Source: MGIIb-P sp963934015 (GTDB lineage: Archaea; Thermoplasmatota; Poseidoniia; Poseidoniales; Thalassarchaeaceae). Taken from it: a DNA stretch of 39,208 nt. The notes beneath the pieces were generated by a model that saw only the letters and a list, made by a program, of their open reading frames with translations, was not told the origin of the DNA and did no database searches. Below are positions 25,320 to 33,887 of this stretch, one piece after another. A program made the position numbers and the translations under genes. The stretch spans positions 1-39,208 of the forward strand of contig CAWVWT010000019.1 of assembly GCA_963934015.1 (NCBI GenBank), in the 5' to 3' direction. The first letter of the stretch is position 1; every line of letters begins with the position of its first letter.

Positions 25320-26948
25320 ATGGCCCTCTCGGTCATCGGTTGTGCGGGTCACCAAGGTGACCATGGTCTGGACAATCATGGACTCACACCCACTGGCCTA
25401 GTTCATTGGAATTTAGAATGGCAAGCACTGTACGATGCAGCCCTCCGAAAAGGCGAGGGGGATCTTACCGCACACGGTGTGCTAATGGCTGAAACTGGAG
25501 AAAGAACTGGCCGATCACCTAATGATAAATTCGTGGTTAAGATTGGTGATGAAACCAACCCTCTGACCGGTGATATTTGGTGGGGTGACATTAACGTTCC
25601 AACCACTCCGGAAATTTATCAAAAATTAAGCGCTAAAGTTCGAGATTATCTATCGAACCGTGATGAACTCTTCGTACAAGATTTGCACTGTGGTGCTGAT
25701 AGTGATGAGCGATTAGCGATTCGTGTCGTGACTGAAAATGCATGGCATTCAGCCTTTGCCCGCAACATGTTTCTCAGACCTCCGGTTGAGGAAATCGCGG
25801 CTCACATCCCTGAATTTACTATTCTTCATGCACCGCATTTTCACGCGAACCCTGAAATTGACGGAACCAATTCACACGTCTTTGTGATGATTTCTTTTGA
25901 GGAAAGAACGGTGATTATTGGTGGGACTTGTTATGCCGGGGAAATCAAAAAATCAATATTCTCTATCATGAATCATTTACTTCCCGGAAGAGGGCACTTG
26001 CCCATGCACTGTTCCTCCAATACAACCGGTGACAATACCGCTGTATTCTTTGGATTATCTGGAACGGGAAAAACGACCTTGTCGGCGGATCCAAAGCGAG
26101 CACTGGTTGGTGATGACGAGCATGGTTGGTCGGCCAAGGGTGTTTTCAATTTTGAAGGTGGTTGTTATGCCAAACTAATCGACCTTTCAGAAGAGGAAGA
26201 GCCGGCTATCTTTGCGACAACAAGGATGCCAGGTTCGATTTTGGAAAATATCGTAATTGATGGTGAAGGTGTTCCCGATTTTACCGATGATACATTGACA
26301 GCAAACACCAGGGGGTCTTACCCGATTGAATTCATTGAGAATCGAACAGAGGATTCAATGGCAGGACACCCACAAAATGTGGTTTTCCTGACATGTGACG
26401 CTTTCGGGGTGTTGCCGCCAATCAGTCGATTGAACCCCGCACAGGCTGCCTATCACTTTATTTCGGGATATACGGCAAAGGTCGCGGGAACTGAAGTCGG
26501 TGTCAAAGAGCCTCAGGCTACATTCTCAGCTTGTTTTGGAGCACCTTTCATGCCACGTCACCCCAGTGTTTACGCCGATTTACTCGCAGCCAAAATGGCA
26601 GAGCATGGGGCGCGTTGTTGGCTTCTCAACACCGGCTGGATCAGTGGAGGATATGGGAAGAGCAAGAGAATTCGAATCAAATGGACAAGGGCCTTGCTCA
26701 ATGCTGCATTAGATGGAAGTTTGAACGATGCAGAATTCACCGTTGATTCACGTTTCGGGTTTGAAGTCCCTCAAACATGCAACGGTGTACCGGAAGAAAT
26801 ACTCAACCCACGTGACACATGGAATGATGGTGCGGCTTACGATTCTGTGGCTGATCATCTTGCAAATATGTTTGGTGAGAACTTCATACAATTTGAGGAA
26901 GGAACCAGTCAGGAAGTTCTCGATGCTGCCCCCAAGCCGCTCTCTTGA
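25320..26948 (+). CDS. pckA: Phosphoenolpyruvate carboxykinase (ATP)
   Basis: Converts oxaloacetate and ATP to phosphoenolpyruvate, CO2 and ADP, the entry to gluconeogenesis. Family motifs in order: TGRSPNDKFVV (oxaloacetate-binding Arg region), the kinase P-loop GLSGTGKTTLSADP, the metal-binding LVGDDEHGW segment, GCYAKLIDLS, TANTRGSYPIEFI, and NTGWISGGYGKSKRIRIKWTRALLNAAL near the end. At 542 residues it has normal length for the ATP-type enzyme, which is distinct from the GTP-type enzyme found in several archaea. It starts at ATG 25320, apparently leaderless. The GlmU-like gene follows after 37 bases. Fits a heterotroph growing on amino acids or organic acids. Confidence 0.96.
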   Translation: MALSVIGCAGHQGDHGLDNHGLTPTGLVHWNLEWQALYDAALRKGEGDLTAHGVLMAETGERTGRSPNDKFVVKIGDETNPLTGDIWWGDINVPTTPEIYQKLSAKVRDYLSNRDELFVQDLHCGADSDERLAIRVVTENAWHSAFARNMFLRPPVEEIAAHIPEFTILHAPHFHANPEIDGTNSHVFVMISFEERTVIIGGTCYAGEIKKSIFSIMNHLLPGRGHLPMHCSSNTTGDNTAVFFGLSGTGKTTLSADPKRALVGDDEHGWSAKGVFNFEGGCYAKLIDLSEEEEPAIFATTRMPGSILENIVIDGEGVPDFTDDTLTANTRGSYPIEFIENRTEDSMAGHPQNVVFLTCDAFGVLPPISRLNPAQAAYHFISGYTAKVAGTEVGVKEPQATFSACFGAPFMPRHPSVYADLLAAKMAEHGARCWLLNTGWISGGYGKSKRIRIKWTRALLNAALDGSLNDAEFTVDSRFGFEVPQTCNGVPEEILNPRDTWNDGAAYDSVADHLANMFGENFIQFEEGTSQEVLDAAPKPLS

Positions 26949-26975
26949 GTCCCAAATGGCTGGAAAACCTTAGAC

Positions 26976-26995
26976 GAGGGCCCTAGTGGGACCTC
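26976..26995. repeat. imperfect inverted repeat spanning the GlmU-like start
   Basis: GAGG-G-CCC (26976-26983) and GGG-A-CCTC (26988-26995) pair with one internal mismatch around TAGT. It covers the presumed GTG start at 26986 and ends just before an in-frame ATG at 26998, so the folding could influence start choice. Confidence 0.4.
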
Positions 26996-27675
26996 TGATG
27001 GATGTCACCGCGGGCGCACTATTTCCGTCCCTCGCAGAAACAGGTGGTAAGGTAACTGGGCTGAGAATGCCCGATGATGATCCCGTTTGGGTCTTGCTTG
27101 ACAAATCAAACCCAAATGGCCTAGCTAATCAACTTGAATTTCTTCTCCAGGGCTTGGGTTCTAATCGCAGAGGGTTACATGCATCTGTTACGATTGATGA
27201 ATCTAAAGGACCTGTGCATATTGTAGATGGTTCCCTAATTGGTCCGAGTTCACATATTGAAGGGCCATCCTATATCGCTGGTGAAATTCGACATGGTGCC
27301 TATGTTCGCAGCCATTCATGGATTTGCCGTGGTGCTGTGGTGGGGCATGCAACTGAAGTCAAACACAGTTTGTTACTTCCTGGTGCCAAAGCCCCTCACT
27401 TCAATTACGTTGGAGATTCTATTCTTGGCCGTGGTGTCAATCTAGGGGCTGGCTGTAAACTATCCAACCTGCGAAATGATGGCCGCCAAATTCGAATTCA
27501 CAATCTTGGTATCGATACCCAATTGCGAAAATTTGGAGCCGTTCTTGGAGAAGGTGTTCAAATCGGGTGTAACGCGGTTTGCAATCCAGGGACTGTATTG
27601 GGCCCCAACAGCAATGTCTGGCCGAATGTAACGGTGAGTGGTGGTCACCCAACAGGTAGTGTATTGCGAGAGTGA
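26986..27675 (+). CDS. GlmU-like left-handed beta-helix acyltransferase domain protein
   Basis: The 229-residue protein has a short N-terminal domain and then hexapeptide-type left-handed beta-helix turns: VDGSLIGPSSHIEGPSYI, EIRHGAYVRSHSWI, GAVVGHATEVKHSLLL and VGDSILGRGVNLGAGCKLSN. The NxVGDSxxGxGVNxGAGxxxxN pattern is that of the acetyltransferase half of GlmU, but the N-terminal nucleotidyltransferase domain is missing. It probably acetylates glucosamine-phosphate or supports nucleotide-sugar synthesis together with the phosphohexomutase 5 bases downstream. GTG 26986 has GAGGG 5 bases upstream; ATG 26998 is an alternative. Confidence 0.75.
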   Translation: MGPLMDVTAGALFPSLAETGGKVTGLRMPDDDPVWVLLDKSNPNGLANQLEFLLQGLGSNRRGLHASVTIDESKGPVHIVDGSLIGPSSHIEGPSYIAGEIRHGAYVRSHSWICRGAVVGHATEVKHSLLLPGAKAPHFNYVGDSILGRGVNLGAGCKLSNLRNDGRQIRIHNLGIDTQLRKFGAVLGEGVQIGCNAVCNPGTVLGPNSNVWPNVTVSGGHPTGSVLRE

Positions 27676-27680
27676 TTTGA

Positions 27681-29345
27681 ATGACTCAACCACGACTGCA
27701 CGGTACAGACGGTATTCGCGGGCAATTCACCGAAATTAGCGGTGACGGTTTCGATGCTTTGAATGCCCTAATCAATCGCCGACACCTCAGCAGTCGAGCA
27801 ATGAGAATCATAGGTGAGGCCACTGGTATTTATCTGGCAGGCAATGTAGGCGTATCGCCCTTAGTCGTCATCGGTTGGGATCGTCGTGATGCGAATACAG
27901 AACTTGTTGCAGCATTGGAATCTGGTTTGTCCGCTGCGGGTTGCCGTACTCTCAGAGTCGGTGAATTACCGACACCCGGACTACACCACGCTGTTCTATC
28001 GAGTGCGGCTGATGCTGGGATGATGGTCACAGCCAGCCACAATGTAGCTACTGACTCTGGTGTGAAATTGTTCGATTCGGAAGGTTACAAATCAATGCCT
28101 GAAGTAGAGGATAGAATTTCGGAACTCGCTTGGGATCTTGCCGATGGCGGTATGGCTGCACCACAGGGGGATGGAGATTCATTGGAACTGATTGATGGGT
28201 TGAGTTTGTATCGTAGCGCCCTCAAGAAACGAATGCAGAGTTTTGAATCCTTGTTCAATGTGAATTTTGAATCAAGTGATTGGGGGCGTGTCATCGCACC
28301 ATCCGGGTTGATTCTGGATTGTTCAGGAGGAGCGGGGACGGAATGGCTTGCAGATGGGTTGAGCCGTAGAGGTCTCGACACTATTGAGGTCAGCAACCGA
28401 ATGGATCCAATCAATCACATGTGTGGGGCGGGAGAATTTTCTCCCACCGCTCAATGGACGGTTAGTGAACTCCTCATGGATGCACCTGAACATAGACTCC
28501 TATGGACAATCGCACAGCACCTAGAGAGCAATGATGGCATACCTACGTGGAAACCTGGGCAAATTGTTGGGGCCGCACTGGATGGAGATGGTGATAGATG
28601 CCTGCTCATCGAAGGAACTGTGGACGGATTGCGAATCGTCGATGGGGACCGAATGTGTGATGATATCATGCGCGCTGCAATATCCGTACAATCTACATCA
28701 TGGGAAATGGCAGCCAGTATCGAGAGCGATCTCGGACTGACTGCAGATTTACCACGACTTGGTGAGCATATCGCTATTACAACCGCAGTAGGGGATCGCT
28801 GGTTATCCGCTGCTCTGTGGCCAGAACCCGGCAAAAGATGGTTAGAATGTTCATCTTTTCCAAGAGTAATCGGTACAGAGGATTCTGGACACCTGGTTAT
28901 GCCCGCCCGTTGCCCCGGAATAGCAAATACATGGGTATTGGTTGGTGATGGTGCAGCCACCTTAATCGCATCTCTGCTGGCTCGGGTAGTGCTCAACAAG
29001 AATGGAGCAGCCACACCATTCCAGAGTGGATGGAAAAAACGAGTTTCAATTCAACCCAGTGTGAGAGAAAGATGGACTGGAAAAGGGAAACTCGCTAATC
29101 TGATTCGTACAACTGCTGAGAAATGGTGTGGGGTGAATCTTACTCAAACCGAGGTTGATGGTGAGCCAACATTGCTGTTACTAGAAGGAGCCATCAATGC
29201 CCTGCCTATCTCAATCGCTGTACGGAATTCCGGTACTGAAGCAAAAACTGCAATCTCAGTCCGATTCTCAACCGGTGTAGAGGTAAATGGTGATGAATTG
29301 GTTACCTTGTTGGAAAATACACTGAAACCTCACCTCACCCCATGA
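27681..29345 (+). CDS. Phosphoglucosamine mutase / phosphohexomutase (GlmM-like)
   Basis: Alpha-D-phosphohexomutase that interconverts hexose 1- and 6-phosphates. All four active-site loops are present: phosphoserine Ser119 in TASHN, the magnesium loop D301-G-D303-G-D305-R, the sugar-binding EDSGH segment, and the phosphate loop RNSGTEAK starting at R515. The N-terminus has the usual HGTDGIRG. At 554 residues it is about 100 longer than ordinary GlmM, with extra sequence between the loops. The position directly after a GlmU-like gene favours glucosamine-phosphate as substrate, giving a GlmM-GlmU route to UDP-GlcNAc for surface glycans; phosphomannomutase activity cannot be excluded. Confidence 0.88.
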   Translation: MTQPRLHGTDGIRGQFTEISGDGFDALNALINRRHLSSRAMRIIGEATGIYLAGNVGVSPLVVIGWDRRDANTELVAALESGLSAAGCRTLRVGELPTPGLHHAVLSSAADAGMMVTASHNVATDSGVKLFDSEGYKSMPEVEDRISELAWDLADGGMAAPQGDGDSLELIDGLSLYRSALKKRMQSFESLFNVNFESSDWGRVIAPSGLILDCSGGAGTEWLADGLSRRGLDTIEVSNRMDPINHMCGAGEFSPTAQWTVSELLMDAPEHRLLWTIAQHLESNDGIPTWKPGQIVGAALDGDGDRCLLIEGTVDGLRIVDGDRMCDDIMRAAISVQSTSWEMAASIESDLGLTADLPRLGEHIAITTAVGDRWLSAALWPEPGKRWLECSSFPRVIGTEDSGHLVMPARCPGIANTWVLVGDGAATLIASLLARVVLNKNGAATPFQSGWKKRVSIQPSVRERWTGKGKLANLIRTTAEKWCGVNLTQTEVDGEPTLLLLEGAINALPISIAVRNSGTEAKTAISVRFSTGVEVNGDELVTLLENTLKPHLTP

Positions 29346-29403
29346 TGTGAACAATCAGTGAAAATTGCTAAGACGAATCGATGACTGAGGGGGGACGAGA
29401 GAC

Positions 29404-29796
29404 ATGCTACCTGCAGATGTTTTGGCAAAACTCGACGCCATGGATGATTATGATCGAATGCTTGCATACGATCGTATCGGAAGAGACCACAGAATGAGTG
29501 CTGCTGAAGTTGAAACTCAATTTAATGCGTGGAAAAGTGGTGGCTCGATTCCATCTACGCTTTCAGCTTCAGAAACGTCTCCTAGTGCCCCTTCTGTTCA
29601 ACCTCCAAATTACATCCAAGATGCTTCACGGTATCGACCGACCTATGATCCTAGTAGAGAAGGTAGAGCACGTCAATCACAAATTGAACAGGCGGTCATG
29701 TGTCCATTATGTCACTCTGCACTAGGTATTCCTGCAACTCGCCCAATTAAGGTCACATGCCCAAGTTGTCTAGCTGAATCAACTTTTACGAATTAA
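29404..29796 (+). CDS. Small C-terminal zinc-ribbon protein
   Basis: A 130-residue protein with a helical N-terminus (about residues 1-45), a Ser/Pro-rich linker, and a C-terminal zinc ribbon CPLCHSAL...CPSC (two CxxC pairs about 19 residues apart). No membrane segment. A GAGGGGGG Shine-Dalgarno-like stretch precedes ATG 29404. It follows the hexomutase by 58 bases, possibly in one transcript. The function is unknown; such ribbons commonly bind nucleic acids or proteins. Confidence 0.7.
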   Translation: MLPADVLAKLDAMDDYDRMLAYDRIGRDHRMSAAEVETQFNAWKSGGSIPSTLSASETSPSAPSVQPPNYIQDASRYRPTYDPSREGRARQSQIEQAVMCPLCHSALGIPATRPIKVTCPSCLAESTFTN

Positions 29797-29830
29797 TTGA
29801 GGTAATTTATCCAACAATTGAAAACACACT

Positions 29831-29851
29831 CGCACCCCCCTAAGGGGTGCG
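29831..29851. repeat. 8-bp hairpin in the DUF373 leader
   Basis: CGCACCCC (29831-29838) and GGGGTGCG (29844-29851) are perfect complements around CCTAA. The right arm runs directly into GGGAGGTG, the Shine-Dalgarno of the DUF373 gene, so RNA folding would place the ribosome-binding site at the base of the stem. Confidence 0.7.
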
Positions 29852-29864
29852 GGAGGTGTACAAG

Positions 29865-30974
29865 ATGGTCCGAACTTTGGTAATCACTGTAGATCGTGAC
29901 AATGATTTGGGGGTCAAAGCAGGCATTCGAGGAAGCGTTGTCGGACGTCGCCAAGTACTCACTGCGGCTCTCCGATTGGGCATTGCTGACCCCGAGGAGA
30001 GCGATACAAATGCGATTCTAGGTGCATTGCACCAGCATGATCTCTTGGCGGAGAGTGCTGAGCCCAATGATGCAGTAGAAATTGCCATCCTCACCGGAGA
30101 CGAACGAGTCGGTCTCAAATCTGACCGAAACATCGCACAGCAGCTTGAAGATGTCATCGCTGAATTTCAACCAGATCGTGGCGTTTTAGTGACGGATGGG
30201 ATGGAAGATGAATCAGTCCTACCCATTCTATCAAGCCGATTGTCCATTGATCATGTCGAGAAAATCATTGTTCGTCAGTCAAAAGGGATTGAAGGAACAT
30301 ACTACTACATTGCCAAGGCGATTGAAGATCCGCGATGGAGAGCGAAGCTTTTGGTGCCAATTGCCGTATTCATGATGATTTTGGGGTTGGGTATGATTCT
30401 GCCAAATGGAATTGTGATTTTAGGTGCAATGCCTTTGCTTGTCGGAGTTTACCTATTGTTCAAGGGACTGGGGGCTGAAGATCGCCTTGAACGATTGATG
30501 CGTGATATGCGAGAATCCGCAGATGCGGCGATTTTATCCTCACTGTTGTGGGCTGTGACCGGTATAGCGATATTACTCGCCGTCGTTGAAGGATATGACA
30601 CGTTTGGAGAATTCGATGAAGGTGCGAGCAACATTCTGATTGGGCTGACAGTGCTACAGAAATCGCTCACTTGGATTGTGGTTGGAGCTCTCGCCTTCGC
30701 ACTATCATTGATGGTTTTGCGATGGAAGAAAGGAAACTTCAGTGGGCGGTCAATCCTGATTATCGCATTTGGTGCTGTGTTATGGACGATGGCGGCTGCA
30801 GCTCTGGAAGTCGCGATACGAATTACGATATTTGGTGGATACGAGTATGACGTCACCACCATCACGAATGATTGGGGACAAACCCTCTTCGCTTTGTTTG
30901 TATTCTGGGCGGTCCGAACTGGCGTTCGCTCTTGGGAATCAAAGCAAGATACTGGGCGTTATTGGGGCGTATGA
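29865..30974 (+). CDS. DUF373 family membrane protein
   Basis: The first 170 or so residues form the soluble DUF373 region: VRTLVITVDRDNDLG, ADPEESDTNAILGAL, EIAILTGDERVG, VLVTDGMEDE and VRQSKGIEGTYYYI. The rest carries about seven membrane helices starting at LLVPIAVFMMILGLGMIL. The family is archaeal and of unknown function. ATG 29865 is decided by GGGAGGTG 7 bases upstream; an upstream GTG at 29847 lies within the hairpin. It ends 4 bases from the convergent primase gene. Confidence 0.85.
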   Translation: MVRTLVITVDRDNDLGVKAGIRGSVVGRRQVLTAALRLGIADPEESDTNAILGALHQHDLLAESAEPNDAVEIAILTGDERVGLKSDRNIAQQLEDVIAEFQPDRGVLVTDGMEDESVLPILSSRLSIDHVEKIIVRQSKGIEGTYYYIAKAIEDPRWRAKLLVPIAVFMMILGLGMILPNGIVILGAMPLLVGVYLLFKGLGAEDRLERLMRDMRESADAAILSSLLWAVTGIAILLAVVEGYDTFGEFDEGASNILIGLTVLQKSLTWIVVGALAFALSLMVLRWKKGNFSGRSILIIAFGAVLWTMAAAALEVAIRITIFGGYEYDVTTITNDWGQTLFALFVFWAVRTGVRSWESKQDTGRYWGV

Positions 30975-30978
30975 TAAT

Positions 30979-32154
30979 CTATTCTCCAGCCGATGGTTGG
31001 GGTGTTACTGCTTGCTCTTCTCGGTGCTTTGAGCGCTGGCGTGCACGGAGATATTTCAGTGGGTGATTCATCCACTCTCGGCTGCATAGATCGGACTTTG
31101 CATCACCACGTGTAATCGGGCAGCAGGCGTTAATCTGCAGTTTAGGGCATCCAGCAGGAGTATATTCATGCTCATACACGTGACTTAACTGATAGTGTGT
31201 TGTCTCTGCTGAATAATCTGGTGCATTAACAAAAAAAGCCTGTGCTTCATCGACGGTGAGACCAATCACCCGTGACATACTGGCAAGAAATACACGCCCC
31301 ACATGATTGATGTTGACTGATTGTGTAAGTTGTGTAGTGATCTCTCGCATACAGGGTGGCCAATCTTCTTCATCCGCAGATGTGAATGAAACCTCAGTAG
31401 TCGCTTGGTGCTGTAGGAGACTCACAATTCGTCCAACCTCTTCTGCCATTCGGCCAACGAAAACCTCATCCATTCGCTCCATTCGCTCCCGGCACTGGTC
31501 GATGAGTTGTACCCTAATACGCTCTTTAAGTAGTCGTGAAAGACGCTGTTGACTGTTCTCTCTAGCATCTGGAGACAGGGTTACCCATCCATTCCGAACC
31601 GGACGATTTGGTAGGCGCCAGTAAGAACCGCTAATTTTGGGACAAATCTCTATGAAATCAATCATTGGTACTTCCCAATTTCCATCTTCACCTATTCGGA
31701 CACCACTTAGATAGGTCTCTGCAAGACGCTGGAATGATTCTGGTTGTTCGATACTGCCCCACAAGTGATCAGCACGGCTCGCTTCCCCTTCCGCCCAACG
31801 ACCCAGCAAACGTTCATCGAATGAAGCACAAACTGTGACCATCGCGTATAGGAATGATAGGCATTCCACCATCTGGCCATATGGTGTGTGAATATCGACA
31901 GAGGTTGTGGCATCAATACCATCTCTGCTGACAACTGATTCAACCAAGCGCACCCGCGCACGAACACGCACAGCTTCAAGCCATTCAGTGTCAACCAACG
32001 CTTCCAAACTCACATCATTGGTTTCCATGTGGACTTTGATTGCCGAATTTGCCTGTGGGAGGAATGGATACCTTGCTGTGATGACAGGGTCCTCGATGGC
32101 TGGCGGCAGTAATGGCATCGGCATGGAGTGTCTACCCGGTGAACGAGGGTTCAT
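30979..32154 (-). CDS. priL: DNA primase large subunit PriL
   Basis: Non-catalytic partner of PriS in the archaeal/eukaryotic primase that makes replication primers. The C-terminal iron-sulfur domain is recognisable: WPPCMREI, HVGRVFLASM, TVDEAQAFFVNAPDY, THYQLSHVYEHEYTPAGC, then ACCPITRGD and DLCSREWMNHPLKYL. Candidate [4Fe-4S] ligands are the cysteines of PPC, AGC, ACC and DLC. The N-terminal RYPFLPQA is also typical. ATG 32154 is used. It diverges from the MptE-like gene with a gap of only 27 bases. The catalytic PriS is not in the window. Confidence 0.88.
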   Translation of the reverse strand: MNPRSPGRHSMPMPLLPPAIEDPVITARYPFLPQANSAIKVHMETNDVSLEALVDTEWLEAVRVRARVRLVESVVSRDGIDATTSVDIHTPYGQMVECLSFLYAMVTVCASFDERLLGRWAEGEASRADHLWGSIEQPESFQRLAETYLSGVRIGEDGNWEVPMIDFIEICPKISGSYWRLPNRPVRNGWVTLSPDARENSQQRLSRLLKERIRVQLIDQCRERMERMDEVFVGRMAEEVGRIVSLLQHQATTEVSFTSADEEDWPPCMREITTQLTQSVNINHVGRVFLASMSRVIGLTVDEAQAFFVNAPDYSAETTHYQLSHVYEHEYTPAGCPKLQINACCPITRGDAKSDLCSREWMNHPLKYLRARQRSKHREEQAVTPQPSAGE

Positions 32155-32181
32155 CAAGGCTCTCTATACCTCCGGAAGAAT

Positions 32182-32913
32182 GTGGACCCCTCGTCGTTTC
32201 TTCGCCTGATTGAAATTCAGGACGAGATTCGGGCCGATTTTGGTTGGGGGTTGGAGGGGGACCTCAATTCTGCAAGAGAACTCCGTGATGCTTGTGAAGA
32301 TAAATCTGGAACACATTCCACTTGGACTAATCAGGGGCGTCACGCAACGCTATTGAGACTTCACGAACGATTGATTTCGGCACCATTGACCATACTTGGA
32401 GCTGCTGCTGAAGTCAAGGATGTCCTGGCAGCAATACAAGATGGACACAGTATCATCGCCGCCGATGGTGCTGTGGGGTTACTCACAGAAACCGATTTGC
32501 CTGAAATTGCTTGGGATGCAGTACAATGTGTTGTCAGTGATGCCGATGGCGACCCCACTCATCTAGCGATTGCTGCTGAACGAGGAATACCATTTATCCT
32601 ACATGCACATGGTGACAATATCGATGAGTGGGCTGATTTTATCAATATCTTGTACCGATATGGAACACCACTTATTCTTACACATCAAACTCCGGGGCAC
32701 ATTCTAGGTATGCACAACCCAGGTGGTTTTACCGATGGTGATCGTGCCGTTTGTATCGCCCTATCGATGAATGTTCCACCAAATCAACTCACGCTCAGAG
32801 GGTTTCGAACTGACATCATTGGGCGCTGGACTGGGGCAACAATTCCAGAACGAAAGATGCGTAAGTTAGAGTGGATGAGGCGTATCCTTGAGATTGCGGG
32901 GGTGCGTATGTGA
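32182..32913 (+). CDS. MptE-like 6-hydroxymethyl-7,8-dihydropterin pyrophosphokinase (DUF115)
   Basis: Archaeal DUF115 enzymes transfer pyrophosphate from ATP to 6-hydroxymethyl-dihydropterin in folate or methanopterin synthesis. Diagnostic motifs are VSDADGDPTHLA, ILHAHGDNID, THQTPG and GGFTDGDRAVCIA. At 243 residues it has family length. GTG 32182 is the start; GGAAG lies a few bases upstream. The 3' end overlaps the next gene by GTGA, so the two are translationally coupled. It is divergent from priL with a very short shared promoter region. Confidence 0.85.
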   Translation: MDPSSFLRLIEIQDEIRADFGWGLEGDLNSARELRDACEDKSGTHSTWTNQGRHATLLRLHERLISAPLTILGAAAEVKDVLAAIQDGHSIIAADGAVGLLTETDLPEIAWDAVQCVVSDADGDPTHLAIAAERGIPFILHAHGDNIDEWADFINILYRYGTPLILTHQTPGHILGMHNPGGFTDGDRAVCIALSMNVPPNQLTLRGFRTDIIGRWTGATIPERKMRKLEWMRRILEIAGVRM

Positions 32914-33887
32914 ATCTGGCTCACGAAGCGATGGTGCGTGAATCCAACGCCAGTGGGAAGAAACCCAAGAAAGATGGGAAGAAAAATGCCCGTACGAGAT
33001 TTTTCGTAACTCTCGTTACTTGGCTTTTATTGAATCTTATTTGGTTACAGGCTTCACAGGCAATTGCAGTCAATGAAGTCAACAAACATGATCATGAAAT
33101 AAATGGAAATTATGCCCTGAATGTCCCGAATATGATGAAAATGAACAAAGAGATTCCTGTTGATTTATCCTGTGATTTCAAGCCCAAAAATTCCACAGCA
33201 CCTGTGGTTTTAGTTCGCATACAACACAAGTCACCTTCCGGTGATATTTCCACGCTCTGGGAAGGTAATTCAACCGATGAATGCCCTGATATCTCGATGT
33301 CCTTAATCGCTGGTGAACACGTCTTCTACACTACGGTCGTTCTCGAGGCTGGTGCGGATCCTTATCCATCTCGTAATCTAAGTGCTGAAATGAATCTAGG
33401 AATGCATCTTTGGCAACCATTTCGTGTTGAAGGATTCGTCGTCGCCAACGCACTAGGTTTGTTTTTGGGTATAGCAGATCGTGCCATACGTGGTATCATT
33501 CGGAGACGGCAAGAAGCATTGATTCGTAACATGCCGTTACACAAGCGACGACAAAGGGATGAATGGGAACAGATATCACATTCAATGTCTGGTGGAGCTG
33601 CGGTGGAAGTAGAGGACTTAGTTGGTTTCCAACCTGAAGAAACTGATGATAGCATGGAAATACAGCGACGGCGGATGCGAGATAAATTTGCAGCGCAATC
33701 TACTGAATTTGATGGCGATACCGATGCCTTTGTCGATGATGATGTCATAGATCAAGATGATGAATTAGGCCCTGGATCGACCGAGGGTTTGACTGGAGAA
33801 GTTGAGGAAGACCGCAACATTCGAACCGTTGGTGATTTGTGGCGTAAACTGAGTGGTAGTGAAAAGAACAAGAAGAAAAAACGCTAA
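32910..33887 (+). CDS. Membrane protein of unknown function, coupled to the MptE-like gene
   Basis: A basic N-region (KKPKKDGKKNARTR) precedes one helix (FFVTLVTWLLLNLIWLQASQAIA), then an external domain of about 130 residues with two cysteines (LSCDFKP, DECPD), a second helix near residues 173-190 (VEGFVVANALGLFLGIADRA), and a cytoplasmic Arg-rich then acidic tail ending in KKKKR. The polypeptide thus makes a hairpin with both ends inside. It starts at GTG 32910 inside the stop of the preceding gene (GTGA), with a GGGGGTG upstream. I recognise no family. It ends one base before the stop of the DNA polymerase subunit gene on the other strand. Confidence 0.75.
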   Translation: MNLAHEAMVRESNASGKKPKKDGKKNARTRFFVTLVTWLLLNLIWLQASQAIAVNEVNKHDHEINGNYALNVPNMMKMNKEIPVDLSCDFKPKNSTAPVVLVRIQHKSPSGDISTLWEGNSTDECPDISMSLIAGEHVFYTTVVLEAGADPYPSRNLSAEMNLGMHLWQPFRVEGFVVANALGLFLGIADRAIRGIIRRRQEALIRNMPLHKRRQRDEWEQISHSMSGGAAVEVEDLVGFQPEETDDSMEIQRRRMRDKFAAQSTEFDGDTDAFVDDDVIDQDDELGPGSTEGLTGEVEEDRNIRTVGDLWRKLSGSEKNKKKKR

